A DNA stretch of 64,000 nucleotides from Perkinsus olseni (lineage: Eukaryota; Perkinsozoa; Perkinsida; Perkinsidae), in assembly GCA_013115135.1 (NCBI GenBank), contig JABANP010000046.1:124001-188000 (forward strand). Reading direction: 5' to 3'. The position numbers were made by a program, and so were the translations under genes. Positions 25,870 to 38,118 of the stretch are shown here, piece by piece. A model generated the notes under the pieces. The model did no database searches, had not been told where the DNA came from, and worked only from the letters and a program-made list of their open reading frames with translations. Positions within the stretch are counted from its first letter, which is position 1; each line of letters begins with the position of its first letter.

Positions 25870-28800
25870 GTCCTGTTGGTTTTTAGACGAGTTCACAAAA
25901 GGAGGCGAGTGGGTGAAACTGGGTGGGAATGACGAGTTCGAGAACGGTGAGATGTACGAGATGCAAGTGGGAGAGAACAGGAAAGTGAGGAAAGGCGCGT
26001 GGATCATGCGGAGGGATAGAACCTACGCCCTTTAGATTCTGATAACCAGGACGAAGGATGGCCGGTTGTACTGCACAGGAGCTCTTTGCAGCCACTACGG
26101 CTTTCCTCTGAAAAAAGGCATATTTCTCAACGACACCGTAGTGTGCCCTCTGGTACGTCGGCCGCTTCCGCGGTCTTCCACCGGTCACTCTTCAGCATGA
26201 TGCAACTTTCGACATTAAGACAGGCGAGCCATTGCGTGGGCCGGGGTTGGACGCTATTCCCACTTACAAGAGTAAGTAGCGAGTCTCTAGCACTGATCGA
26301 TCTATGGGTGGCCGAGCGGGGTATTTTTGCCCCCCCCCGTTTTGGAGTCGGGGCGTATGACAAGGCAGCAGGATGAGAATATCTCTGATTCATTCGCTAT
26401 GCCCGCCGCCGCCGTTTGAAACCGATGGGGGGCTGCATCGTCTCAGTTGAGGTTAGAGAGGACGGAGTCTATGCTGACCTGCCCAAGAAATCCGATCTCT
26501 GGATCGCCAAGGAGAATGTGCAGGGCATGGCCAAGCGAGATCCTGAGGACAAGAGGGGTAGTGGTAGCTTGGTAGCTCCTACGTGACCGAATGCCCACGG
26601 AGGTGTTTTCAGTATATGTTATAGTAGGGGGAGGTGCTGCAGCTGCCACCGCCGCTGAGAGCCTCAGACAGAACGGATACACAGGCAGGATCATCATGGT
26701 AGGGCGGCGTGGGTCTTCGACCATCAGCAAACCTTAAGAGGTGCCACGCTTATATGACCATCTTGTTCGCTCCGTCCCCGATGCTGACTTTCCCTCATTC
26801 CCCGTTCTGCTGCACCGACGCCTTGTGGTATTGGAGTCTGCTGTGGCGTCCAGATGACTCGTGAGAGACATCTGCCGTACGATCGACCAGTCCTGTCAAA
26901 GAAGTTGGACGCTGCTGACGATCCGTCCAAACTCTACCTACGTGACAGAGAGTTCTACGCTAAGTAGGGCGGGGAGGGACTAGGGTGCTGTGATGAGAGG
27001 GGTGGTCCCGTTGACAGGCATGATATAGAGGTGTGGACGGATACTCTGGTCACAAAGGTAGATGCAGAACATCGTATTGTGGAGATCCAACCATCGGAGT
27101 CTCACAAGTGAGAAACTCGGACGAGCAGCAGTCTCTATAGTGGCCGCCTTGTCGACCCCGCCATGGTAGAGCATTGTCTTGTTCCGTTGAAGAGGGGCTG
27201 TAGATGGCATCGATTTACGTTCTTCCCTTGTTTCAGCCATCCATCGGAGGTTACCTATGATAAGTGCCTGTGGGCTGCAGGCTCCGACGCTAGGAAGGCC
27301 TACATTCCTGGACTTAACGCTAAGTACCGCAGTGCTCGTCCGTGTTGCATTAACGTCATCTCTGCGGGTAGGAACGTCTTTCTGTTTGAGGACTCCTGAT
27401 GATGCTCATGCCATAACCGAATACGCGGAGGCTGGTCAGAGGGTAGGGCTGCGTTGTACGCGACTAAATCAGCGAGGAGTCCTCATAGGTAGTCTTGGTC
27501 GGGTCGGGGTTCATCGGCATGGAGATGGCCAGCGCCCTGGTTAGCATGGGAGTGGACGTCACTGTTGTGGGTAGGGTTCGAAGACCAGGCTTTAGTGGAA
27601 GGCCATGCTCCCGGCTAGGTCGGGAAACTGTGCCGTTCCAAAGAGTATTAGGAAAGAAGGTAGGGGCATACTTCGCCCACATGTTAGCGGAGAGGTGAGC
27701 AGAGGGAAGGGCGGGGCATCCGTCCGGGACGCGTCCGTTGGAGGATGGGATAATCGAAGTCGCATCACTTTCACGGTCTGTGAGTTGACGTTGATGTATC
27801 AGGCACATACAGTTCATCGGAGGTACAACGGTGAAGTTGCTCAGATCTGAGGCGATGGAACATGGCTGTAGGTGTTCGTGCGGGGAATCGAACCCGGGAC
27901 CTTGCCTCGATGATCTTCCGTGAGAGATGCTAGGCAGTAGTACATCTTCGAAACCGTTAAAGGGTTTTTTTCCGCAAGGAAATCAAGGCTCTTCCCTGCC
28001 ATTTAATTTCATCGACCGAGCGAGAGGGTGTCGTACGACCGCCCACGACTGTGACGCCACTGTCCTTCAGCCTACAGCGAGGATAGCCTCGTTAATGGAG
28101 TAGAGCTGGACGACGGCGACCTTCTCTTCGCGGATGCGGTCATCATGGGCACCGGTGCAGTACCCAACACCTCGCAGCTCACCGGCGTCCAGCGGGCAGT
28201 AGGTCGTGCGTTTGGGGACCTTAGGTGGCCTTAGGGAGGAATTTTCAGGCTGATGGATCGCTGCCGACCGATCCGTTTTTGGGCGTGCAGATGGCTGATG
28301 GTTCCTTCAGTAACACACTCTATGCCGCCGGGGACGTGGCAAGATATCCGGATGTGCGCACAGGCAAGATTCCTTCTGTCAGTAGACTGCCCAGGAAACC
28401 GAAATTCAGGCGAGCCGCTGCGGGTTGAGCATTGGGACGTCGCACTGCAGATGGGCAGAATCGCGGGAGCGAACATGGCCGGGAAGTTCAGACCGTGAGT
28501 TTCGTGGCGCGCGACGTGAGGGAAGTGCATGCGTAGGTATACGACGGTGCCCTACTTCTGGACCATGATATTCGGCAAATCCTTGCGCTACGTGGGCAGC
28601 ACAGGCGGCAAGGACGGGTCGAACTTTTTTGACAACGTCATCATTGAGGGCGACTTTAAAGAGAGTCGTTTTGTGGCTTACTATTGTCGGGTAGTGGTAT
28701 GAGGTGCACGATTCCTCCGCGACGGAGCGAAGCAGTTTTTGTTCTTTTTAGGGTGATCATATCCTTGCTGTAGCAACAGTAGGATCGGACCCTGTTGCCG

Positions 28801-28892
28801 TTGCCTGCGGAGAGCTGATGAAGCGAGGAATGATGCCCCGTACCAGCGAGCTCATGCTCGGCACCTGCAACGCTCAGGGCATTTTGGAGTAA
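25870..28892 (+). CDS. Rieske-type apoptosis-inducing-factor-like oxidoreductase (AIFM3 type)
   Basis: Multi-exon gene joining an N-terminal Rieske [2Fe-2S] domain to an FAD/NAD pyridine-nucleotide oxidoreductase. Rieske ligands are visible: CSHYGFPL (26088-26111), and CPL (from 26143) followed, after an intron, by HDATFDIKTGEPL. The flavoprotein follows: VIVGGGAAAATAAESLRQ (near 26620), HLPYDRPVLSKKL (26868), VTYDKCLWAAGSDARK (27250), FCLRTPDDAHAITEYAEA (27385), the second dinucleotide fold VGSGFIGMEMASAL (27500), the run VIMGTGAVPNTSQL (28140), LYAAGDVARYPD (28320), RVEHWDVALQMGRIAG (28421), then VPYFWTMIFGKSLRYVG (28545) and a C-terminal exon ending at TAA 28890-28892. It probably moves electrons from NAD(P)H to the Rieske centre. 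Exons are short and the 5' end is unresolved. Confidence 0.9.
27872..27945 (-). other. tRNA-like element inside an intron of the AIF-like gene
   Basis: The minus strand reads AAGGTCCCGGGTTCGATTCC then CCGCACGAAC, a T-arm with one mismatch and a tRNA-like 3' end. Upstream, GCCT...AGGC can pair around a long loop, but no full acceptor stem forms. A related sequence sits at 41497-41527. Possibly a tRNA-derived repeat. Confidence 0.4.
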
Positions 28893-30210
28893 GGAAGATA
28901 ATAAGCGCTGCTGCTTTTGCGGTGTCTTGCAGTAGTTTGATTCGACGCGTCTCGGGAATTAGGCTGACTCCGCACTCTGGAGTATTGCAGCTCATCGGAT
29001 AGCAAAGCCCAGCTAGCGTACGGGAGTGGTCTTCACGCTCTCACTCCTGCGGACTTGCTTTTCGCTCGGAAGTTGTGACACGGATTGTTTGGAATTGAGC
29101 TACGCCGCTGTGGCTGCAGGCGGGTGAAGAAGTTGGACGAAGTGACGAAACCGAGGAAGGTAACACCCAAGACGCCCAAGGCGGCATGATGATGTCATCG
29201 CAACTACCTGAACTTACCGCTTTTCAATGCTTTTTAGTGTTCAATTTATGTTGCGTCAGGGGGGTCTGCTCCACGTGAACTCTGCGTATTCTACGGTATC
29301 TATTATTCTATCTTGACGGCAAGGTGCCAGAGCTCATCTCTGCTCTTGGTTGTATCATCAGCGACTATTCTATCAATGCCGTCGAGGTTGAGCTTTTCAT
29401 TGCAGCGGCGGGCTGCTGCACAGGCCCTGTATGATACACTACTTAGGCGTGTGGCTCGGCGATAGGTTCGATAGCAACACCCCGAGCCCGTTGTCATGTT
29501 GGGCATCTCCATTTGTCTCGCACTCTACCAAACTTGACAGTGTTGTCTCTCCTCTGTAGCGTGCTATGAAGGCGTGTGGTACTGCCTCGGCCCTCATGGT
29601 ATCCCCTCTGTTCTCAGCACTATTTACCCTTATATCGTCGAAAGCTCCTTTCGAATGTATCGTGACCAAGTCCTTCGTCTAAGGTCCGGTGAAACATCTT
29701 CGTCCCCTTCTCCTACTACTGCCCCTCCTAAGAAACCAGGCAGTACCTCGTCGGACAACTCTCCTTCCAAAAGGCTCAGCTCATACGTACTGATGCGTGT
29801 ACTCGCTGCATCGAGATCGGCGTTCCTTCAGTATCCCTCGGCTCCTCGTAATCACCACTGCCCGGGGAGCTACTGGGGAATGAAGGAAGACGGAGTTCAG
29901 GGTGAGTGCCTTCTGCCCGAGGCTCGTCGGGGCCCAATCCGATATCCGCGCCGTGCTGTAGAGGTGGTTAATGGCGGATCTGAGTTGGTTGTTCTCGTCT
30001 TATTTCGGGCTTTCCTCGTCTCAGGCTCTCAGCCAGCAGCTCCAGTCACCCGTCACAGCAGGGCGATGGTACTCTCTTCCGATTGCATACCCCTTCCCAG
30101 AGAGGTCAAAGGTCCGGGAGTTCCCCCGGATTCCTCGATAATGGTCATCTCTTGTAGGACGCCGAAGCGCGTAACGTCACGACATCTCTAAGAGATATCT
30201 TGTCTTATAC
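28893..30210. other. Region without a recognised gene
   Basis: An open plus frame at 29574-30191 has no recognisable domain and a low-complexity Ser/Pro stretch. GT-AG-bounded pieces near 29330-29460 could be exons of the following RRM-like gene. Not assigned. Confidence 0.3.
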
Positions 30211-30699
30211 GTGAGGCTTGAGAGTAGGCGGAGCGAAGTTTTTACGTACCTCCGTATTAGGCACAATCAGCCGGATGGACACGTCTTCATAGTGAGGAGG
30301 ATCCAACGGTTGGGATACGACTCACCCGACATTCTCTACAACTACTTCAAGAACGAGCTGGGCATGCAAATCCGTCGGGTCATGGTGAGGGCTTCTCCCA
30401 CTCCTCGTTCGTGCTGCTCGGCTGAACGGTCAGACAGGTGGTCGCTAGTACCGCGCCTGAGGCTTCGGATACCACTGCTGTGTGCAAGTCAGGAAGGGAA
30501 CGGAAGCGCCCCGCTAATATGGGCTTCGTCATAGCGGAAAGTAGGCAGGGAGAGAGGGCTGGCTTCTGACTAGAGCGATTAGCATCAAAGGGACTCACAC
30601 CGAACACCGTCATCGTTGATGAAATTGAAGACGTGCGAGGGCGACCATTCCGGAGCAAATCGGCCGAGTCCGTCCCACCACTGCGAAGTTCTATCGAAT
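30211..30699 (+). CDS. RRM-like (dinoflagellate/Mei2-like) protein, partial
   Basis: An exon near 30226-30383 encodes HVFIVRRIQRLGYDSP then DILYNYFKNELGMQIRRVM and ends at a GTGAGG donor. A later piece near 30506-30540 encodes RPANMGFVIAES. This order (V-F-I-RR-IQ-LG-D-SP-x-L-x-x-Y-F, then a Gly-Phe-Val strand) resembles an RRM-like family that I recall as abundant in dinoflagellates. The final open stretch to about 30699 ends SVPPLRSSIE. Upstream exons are not resolved. An RNA-binding role is an inference from the fold. Confidence 0.5.
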
Positions 30700-31617
30700 G
30701 ACTTTGTATGGACAATATCATGCTAGATTCCTATGAAGTCAATGCCATCATAGCCATCAACAACATGGGAGGTGGGGCAATAGACGTGAAAGGTAATCGA
30801 TCACTCGGGCGCGCGCGGAGTGCGCAGGGTCATCCTAGGTGTTCCGATTGTGGTGGCACCATTTGTCAAGGAGCATGCTGGACTGATTGAGTCCAGTCCG
30901 GTGTCCTCTACTGTATCTCGCACCGGCACTAGCACCGGTGTTGGTAGCAGCTGTGAGCACTACACTGACGCTTGTCTGGGTGGTATTGGCTTTGATTTTG
31001 ATGAGTATGTGAGAGAGGCATTGGACTTACCATGATGCTGCTTCTTGCAATAATGAAACTAATTTGATAATAAGGCATCATTCTTAGCTGCTAAAGGAGT
31101 AGTAGTGATAGACGTTCAGGTCGGGGTTAACCTCCGGTACCTTTACTAGAGGTGAGTGTATCATTTATCATTATCATTGTCATCAAGCATTGTCTCCGAT
31201 ACTCATCGCGATGTATCTTACGCCCGTTTCTGGTGGCTTTATAGTAGTAGCAGCAGTAGTGATAATGATGATGAAGATGCTAGGTTGGATGCACATGTCA
31301 GTAACAACAACAGCAGCAGCTTCTTGCATGCGACTAGGCGTCTCTCTTGCGTTCTAGTAAGGGGAGACCAAGGCAAATGGGGACGTGAGTTTATTTATTA
31401 CGAAGGGATAAGTCAAGGAGGGTCAAGTCATGTTGGCGGTCAGTGGTGGTCGAGTAGTATGTGTTGTTCGATCGCCTTGTCGCCAGCGATGACAGGGATC
31501 AGTAATTTGGGATTCCTAGCCGGACTACACCTGTCGCCCTTCCGAACCTGCCCACCTGTGACATCCAGATAACCAGTAATTGCATGCTTCTCGACTAGGG
31601 GTTGTCTCTCTGCTACC
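30700..31617. other. Intergenic or intronic, with simple-sequence repeats
   Basis: No recognised gene. 31236-31325 is rich in TAG/AGC/GAT trinucleotide repeats. Confidence 0.5.
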
Positions 31618-34600
31618 ATGGCTCCACCGTCGGCTGCAGTGGTGAGTGGGACCAGTGCCTCTGTGAATCTACAGGACATCACCAAGCTCCTAGCTTCGCT
31701 GGATGCTCGCCCTACTGGTACTAGGAGCGGGAGGGAGGTGTTCGGCGATGCACTGCGCTTGCCCTTTGACCGACTCTGGGCGACGTGTATGTTTCTATCC
31801 GCTATGACGTACCTCCTTCAATGGCGATTCGCATTCAACGGCGTCGATCGACTCCAAGCTGACGGTCAGCTCATACCGACTACTTCTTGTTTATTCGCGG
31901 CCGGCCCAGCTTATGCGTTATGGTTCCGAATCTCAGTGTCCAAGTTCGAGTCGGCCGTGACGAAGTATCCCTCGGCGGCGGTGTTCTGGATAAAGTATCT
32001 GGACTACATGTCGGAGACTGTGGGAGCTGATGCTAAGAGGAGAGCCACACTGTCACTGAGGGCCACTGAACATTGCCCTATCGTAATAATAATAGGACAT
32101 CTTCGTAACTGCACTTTGGCCTTTTTCATGGCGTAGCAGCACTATAGTCTAACGTGAGGAAACGGTCTAGAATGGCGTGATTGGGTGTATTGTCGGAGAG
32201 TGTGGTTTGAGGAAGGGTGGACCTTCTGAAGTTGGTTTTGTGGTCAGGTCGCGATATGGGAGAGGCACTTAGCCAATGTGAAAGCAGCGGAGCCGCTCGC
32301 TCAGCTGCTACCAACGTACAGTGACGCCTTGCAGGCAGTTGGACAGGATAGGGACTCTGGTCGGCTGTGGATGGAATACGGGTAGTGGAGGGGCTCAGTC
32401 CACGGCTGTCGGGATCTCCGTCCTGTATCCGTCCGGCCATTGCGTAACGAAGGGGCTCATAAGAGTATGTCCTCACGCGATATAGAAGGCCGAACTGAAG
32501 TAGTCGGTTTTGCGCACTACGAAGTGTGAAGCATGAGTCGGGGAAGATGTGGTATGAGATAAGAATATCGGACAGCATTGTTGAATCCGGAAGGTACCTT
32601 CTGAAGATGCTCTACAATCACCAACAGAAGAACGTCTTCGCCATGACAAGAGGAGACTCCAGCGAGGACGTCTCTGAAGAAAATGATAGGAAAGGTGATA
32701 ACGACGCACCACTGATAGTCGGACGACGATGCTTATAGGAGATTCCCCGTTGGAGTTGCCTGTCCCTGAGGAGCCACCGTCGGGTATATCATTGGCATTA
32801 GTCTCTGAGGCAAACCTGGAGCAGGTAGTAGTCATGAGGGGCCCTACTCGAGGCCTCATAGTTGGGGAATGTTTGAGAAATGGCCGTTCACTGGCATAGC
32901 GTTGAAGGCACTTGAGTATTGCATGCTTAGTAGTGTTCAAAAATTCACTTGCCATTCTAGGCGTACAGCATTCTCGCCACTTCATGGAGGCCAAACTCAT
33001 GTTTGCCTTCGTACGTGGCGAGATTCTCGTGTTACCCGACCGAAGCCTCTGCAGACTACTGTCTTCGTATCAGGTATCGTTCCAGCCGAATGTAGATCTC
33101 ATCCGGCAGCACTACCAGGACGCTGTATCTACTCCATCTAATTTTATAGACCAGCTTTGGTAGTAAAGGCCGGGGGACAGTCCAAAACTTTGATATAGCG
33201 GGAGACGTTCCACGGACGTGCGCGTTTCGTCCTTCTAAAAATGGAACTGGAACTTCTCTAACTCGAGCTGTTGGGGTCAAATTGAAGTCTCGAGCGCGTG
33301 GGCACTGGGAAGCTTTTGTTCTGCAGAGTTGGGATACATGTTAGAGGCCTTTTAGGGACGAGTATCAAGAGTTTGAGCAAGCCATCCACAACCATGAGCA
33401 AAAAGATGAAAAGAAGAAGCCCATCGCCACGGGATGGGAGCAAGGTCACTATGGTGACGTAAGCCGAGGCTCGACAGAGGCTTCCTGTACTGGCTACTAC
33501 TTGACTGTCAGGGAGTAGGGCCATCGCTGTGCTCGAGGCTGTTGACTGAGTATTCTAATCGCTACATGTCATCCAAGCAAGTTTACAAGGAGCTGACCAG
33601 GCTGTATGGCCAGGTAAGGGTTTCCAGAATGGCTTTGTTGCTTGGGCCTGCTCATCAAAACTCACTTCAGTACGAAGTCCGAGTGAAGACGAGCTCATCT
33701 GTAGCCGGCCTTACGATCAGATCATCCCCCTGGCTGTGCCTGTTCCACTCACATCGGAATCGGCGAGGAAGCTACGACGAAACATCAAAGGCTGGCGTCA
33801 AGTCCTCCTGTATGAGAAGTCCAATCCACTACAGGTTGGCAGTGCCACTGGCGATCTGTCAGAGTTTATCATCTCCCGTCCGTTCCTCAGCTTCCCCAGC
33901 CAGAGTGCGCAGAGGCTCTTCGAGCGAGAGTGGACTTAGTGTTCCGGCAATGCCTGATGGGCAACGCGTACGAGGGATGTGATCATTTAATAGCTAGAGG
34001 TGTCAGAATATTGTTAGGTACGTGGCCGAGTTCTGGTACGACTACTTCGTGTGGCAATATTCGTATCAGCTGCAGTCGCTGGTGAGACCGACGGAATCAG
34101 CTCCAGTCGAGACACTTCGAACGGCGATCAACGTACGAAGGCATCGTGGGAGAATCCGCTAAGGTTGTTGTCGTCCCTCTGTAGAAGTACCTGCCATATG
34201 ATGTCTGTCTTCGTCTTGTCTTGGCCATGGTGCTGGAGGAGGAGCAAAGCAACTACGGCATCCGGAAGACCGGTGAGGCATCTTCGCTGCGGGAGCCGCA
34301 AAGAGGTCTGTGGACTGCTATAAGCTCCTTCCGCTGAGGCTCCTCCTGGCGTCTGGGCTGAGCCGTCCCGGGTGCACCTCATTGCTCCCGAGCGTCTCTT
34401 TTTCGTTCCTCCGATAATCGAGGAGGGAACTACGGTGGAGATCAGTCGCTCGCTTAGATGATGCTGGCCGACCGATCGACGAAGCTGATCAGACCTACGC
34501 GGATCTCCTTTCTGTCTTCGACTCAATACAGCAGAGCTGCCCTACCGGCCTGGTGCACTACCTCAGGTGGGAAGCCCCGGAAGGCAGGCCGCTATTTTCG

Positions 34601-36336
34601 TGGCGCAGTGACGTTTCTCAGGTATAAGTGTCGGACGTATGGCATCGAGAAGTGCCGCGAGCTCTTCACGCAGCAATTGACGAGTAAGTCGCGACACATG
34701 AGCGCTGACGTCATAGTGGACATGGCGAGACTCGAATATCGAGTAAGTATCCAAGGTTGAAGCATGCTTAACTCGAGTTTGAACTCCTTTCATGGAAATA
34801 TCGGTCCGGTGCCTTCCAGCCCAGCCATCGCCGTCTCTCGCAGGTCGTAAAGAACATAGCAGCAGCCGAGTATTTACTGAGGATGGCACTGCAACGGTAC
34901 CCGGAGAGACGGTCGATGCTCATACCACTCCTCGAGGACTTCGTAGCGGATGTACACGGAGTGGAGGCTCGGGATGAGCTGGCTGCCGAGCTCGGCGTAT
35001 TCGACTCTAATTATTTCAACTGGTGAGGAAAGGCGTCCGTCAGCGTTAATCGTCGTAGTCGGCTGGTGGTGAGTTGGCGACGTTCGTTGTGAGACGCGTT
35101 TTGGGGGTTGTCGTATCCCTTATGTGTTCTCAGGAGGATACTCCCAGCTCCGGCGCCATTCGACCATCGATCCTACTCAAGTTTCTTATCATCTATTCGC
35201 TTCCGAACGCTTGTGCCCGATGGCTATCCTCGCGGAGCGGCCGGCCAGAAAGAACTGAAGGAGGTAGCGGATTACGACCATAATCCTTATTCATGCGCAG
35301 CGAGATTTTTCTACCGGAGGGGCTGCGCCCTGGTCTCTGCAGGCGATAGGGTTAGTGGAATACTTGGGCTCTGATTGGCGGTGTGGTTCTCAGCAAACGA
35401 AAGATCTGACTGCAGAAGATGAGATCATTGACTTGGACGAGGGTGATGACGATGCATCGTTGGACGGTGGTAGGCTTGCACTCGCCCTGCTCGCGCGGAT
35501 TCAACCGTAGTGCTTCATGCGTATTGCTGTTGCCTGCAGATGACACCATGGGTGATGGACGCCCCAGCGCCAGCAAGCTCCTATCGCAGGGGATAAAGCG
35601 ACCCGACATGAGGCGTCTGCAGCCGGTCAAAGTATATGACCCAACTGCACACCATGGAGCGCAGCAGAATGGTAACCATCTCGGCGGTGGCCTGCAGGCC
35701 CAGGTTCCCGAGGCGTGCGTATAGGGCTCGCTAAGTGCGCATTTTCCTCTAACGGATTCGAATAATCTCCGTTAGTCGCCTGTCGGGAGGAATCTCAGAA
35801 TAGCTCTGAACTGGAACGGCTGAACACAGTATCCATCGAGTAGCTCTTTTCTCGAGCGAATCCGAACTGTGCAAGATCTCCTGTCTTACCGACCTCGCAG
35901 CTGTGAGGTTGCGGCAACTCGCTTCACCAGCCCACGGCGAAGAAAGCTCAGTAAATTTGTGATTCCGATTGTTGCTCATTTTCAGAGGACGTGGGGCCGC
36001 CGCCAGGCGTGCCGGATCCGAACGACTTGGATCTCCGGGCGGAGGCTACGAAACCTGACCCTCCGGCGCCTACTATCGAGGACTCGGTTCGGATAGACAC
36101 GCCGAAGCCTGTTCTGTAGGCCCGTCACCTCAGCGAAGTTTGGGAACTACTTCACGACGCGGTCCGGTGTTTCTCAGGGGGCTCCTAGATCTGATTCCCG
36201 AGAGCGCCCTGCCGCAGCTAAAGACGGCAGAGGCCGCGGTGCAACAGGCCCAGTTCGACGCGATGCTCCAGCGGACGGGTCAGCAGTTGGCGCAGGTCCC
36301 CCAGGTGAGCCCAACGCGACAATGAAATGGGGGAAT
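31618..36336 (+). CDS. Cleavage stimulation factor 77 kDa-like HAT-repeat protein (CSTF3/RNA14 type)
   Basis: Scaffold of the mRNA 3'-end cleavage and polyadenylation machinery, nuclear. Start ATG at 31618. HAT-repeat pieces in order: FESAVTKYPSAAVFWIKYLD (31950), YSDALQAVGQDRDSGRLWMEY (32310), YQDAVSTPSNFIDQLW (33110), DEYQEFEQAIHNHEQK (33360), SNRYMSSKQVYKELTRLYGQ (33555), then VLLYEKSNPLQ (33805), EADQTYADLLSVFDSIQQSC (34500), IEKCRELFTQQL (34644) and VVKNIAAAEYLLRMALQRYP (34846). Later exons have RPDMRRLQPVKVYDP (35600) and VFLRGLLDLIPESALP (36160), matching the Pro-rich region after the HAT domain. Many short introns; exact exon borders were not all fixed. SART3 or UTP6 are less likely given the TPxxxxDQLW and YEKSNPL pieces. 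Confidence 0.75.
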
Positions 36337-37500
36337 TATGGTACTTGTGTGATAATTGCTGCTCCTGCTTCAACAGCGGGAAGAAGTAATTCATACCTCG
36401 CAACAGTTCTTCGCGTAACCAGGGCTTAGTCCTTCGACTTTAGAATCTCGAATGATGACCTAGATTCAACGATGATGCTCTGTCCTCCGTGTGTAGGCTG
36501 GCACTGGTGGTGGCAGCTCCCAGCAAGCTACAGCGCAGCTGTTGGCAGCAGTCCAGGGTGCCGGGGTGAGCTCCGTCATATCTATCCTGGAGCAGCGAGA
36601 TTGTGTCTTTGATAGGCCGTCGAGAGGACTATAACGGCATTGTCGTTGCCCGACGTGGAGCAGCAATTGCGGTATCTACAAACACTGGAGTTGCCGAAAA
36701 TCAACGTGGATAACTATCGAGAACTGCAGGCTGATAAGTGAGTGGTGTTCCTTCAGTGGATGCGGTGGAACGCAAACTCTGACGGGCTGGACAAGGGACG
36801 AGCGAAATTACTGTTCATCATCAGGTACATGTACGACAACCGAATGGAGCGGCTGACGAAGGGAACGAGTACGGGGAAGTCGGCAACGGCAACGCTCGCG
36901 GGTCTGCTTGATCTGAAGCGTTTAACTGGCAACGAGAGCGGACAGGACGAGGAGCTGCAAGGATTGACGTTGAAGAGGTAGTAGGATCGGATATTCGGTG
37001 ACACGCGACGAATACCAGCCAAGAGGGAATGGTGCTCTGGTCTGTTTCTTGTGCTCGGTAAGGCAGCAGCATTCGGGCTAACTGAGTAAACCATCGGGGT
37101 TATTATAATAACCCTGGATAATCCCTCCGCTGGAGCCCATTATTCGGTCCGAGTCCAATCAGCCGGCGGGGGCGTTGGAATTCGAACTAACACACACGGG
37201 ACGATGGCAATTGTCAGGTGGGCGTTTGATGGTAAAGAACAGAAAGATGAGGACGACGATGATGTGATTATCAAGGAAGATCAGGAAGCTCTACTAGCGA
37301 AGTCCTTCCTGTCGGCCATGCCGGACAACATACATCGGGAACGATTACAGTAATCCAGACTAAGGGCGGCGGTGCTGCAGTTGGCGTTAACGATATGATC
37401 GTAGGTACAAACGTAAAAAGATGCTTCAGATGCTCAACCTAGGCATGCTGCAACCCCAACAGGGACAGCAGCAGCAACAACAACAACACACGGTTGAATA
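36337..37500 (+). CDS. Unrecognised coding region with Q-rich C-terminus
   Basis: Open pieces with plausible splice borders: AGTGGGSSQQATAQLLAAVQ (36495-36560), VFLQWMRWNANSDGLDKGRA (36745), a stretch with KEQKDEDDDDVIIKEDQEAL (37236), and a tail MLQPQQGQQQQQQQHTVE ending at TAG 37498-37500. It could be the C-terminal part of the CstF-77-like gene or a separate gene; no domain is recognisable. The poly-Q run comes from CAG/CAA repeats. Confidence 0.4.
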
Positions 37501-38118
37501 GTTTCATTCATTCACAGTTTGAGTTGTGATGAGCCTCTAGTATCTAGTTTCCGGATGATTTTGTAGTCTACTACAGCAAGAAAGCGGGGCAGATGGGGAA
37601 AAGCAGAGGGCGGTGTTGGAATCTCTAAGCCGCACGAGACACCCGAACACGTTGTTGACGACGATAGTCTTCTGAGGAAACCATGGGTCGATGTCCGAGT
37701 TCGGAAGGCCACACTCAAACGGCCAGGCTTCGTCAGGCAATATGATACATACTGCAAGAGTTATGCTACGTCTATCGGTGTAGCAGTTGTCTTCGATACC
37801 TCCGCACCTCCTGGTGAATCCGAGCAAGTACTGGCACGTTGCCTTCTCACGAGAATGCACACTTTTGGACTCGATAGAGCCTACACTGATTGGCCCCTCC
37901 CTGTTCCTATTTCCAGGACGGTGTACCATTCTAGAGACCAACCAACTGTGAACACAGCACGCGAGTTTACTTATCCGGAGCAGAATCTTGAATCGAACAA
38001 TCTAGTAGTGTCATCAAGGGTGGTGAAGTTGGCAGCTTCAGCGCGGCTTCTCATCGGAGCAACAGAAAGTTGGTGACATAATCACAACAGAAATCTAATT
38101 TAACGTATTCCCGAGGGT

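Noticed and set aside
26329..26341. C9 run as a regulatory or slippage element
   Set aside because: A single homopolymer in an intron, with no copy elsewhere; not informative.
27872..27945. Functional tRNA in the AIF-like intron
   Set aside because: No acceptor stem and no usable anticodon loop; kept only as a tRNA-like fragment.
31156..31572. 138-codon frame with Ser/Asp/Asn runs
   Set aside because: The runs come from trinucleotide repeats; no conserved sequence on either side.
32126..33000. Minus-strand frames of 150 and 175 codons
   Set aside because: They lie antisense to recognisable CstF-77-like exons and match no family.
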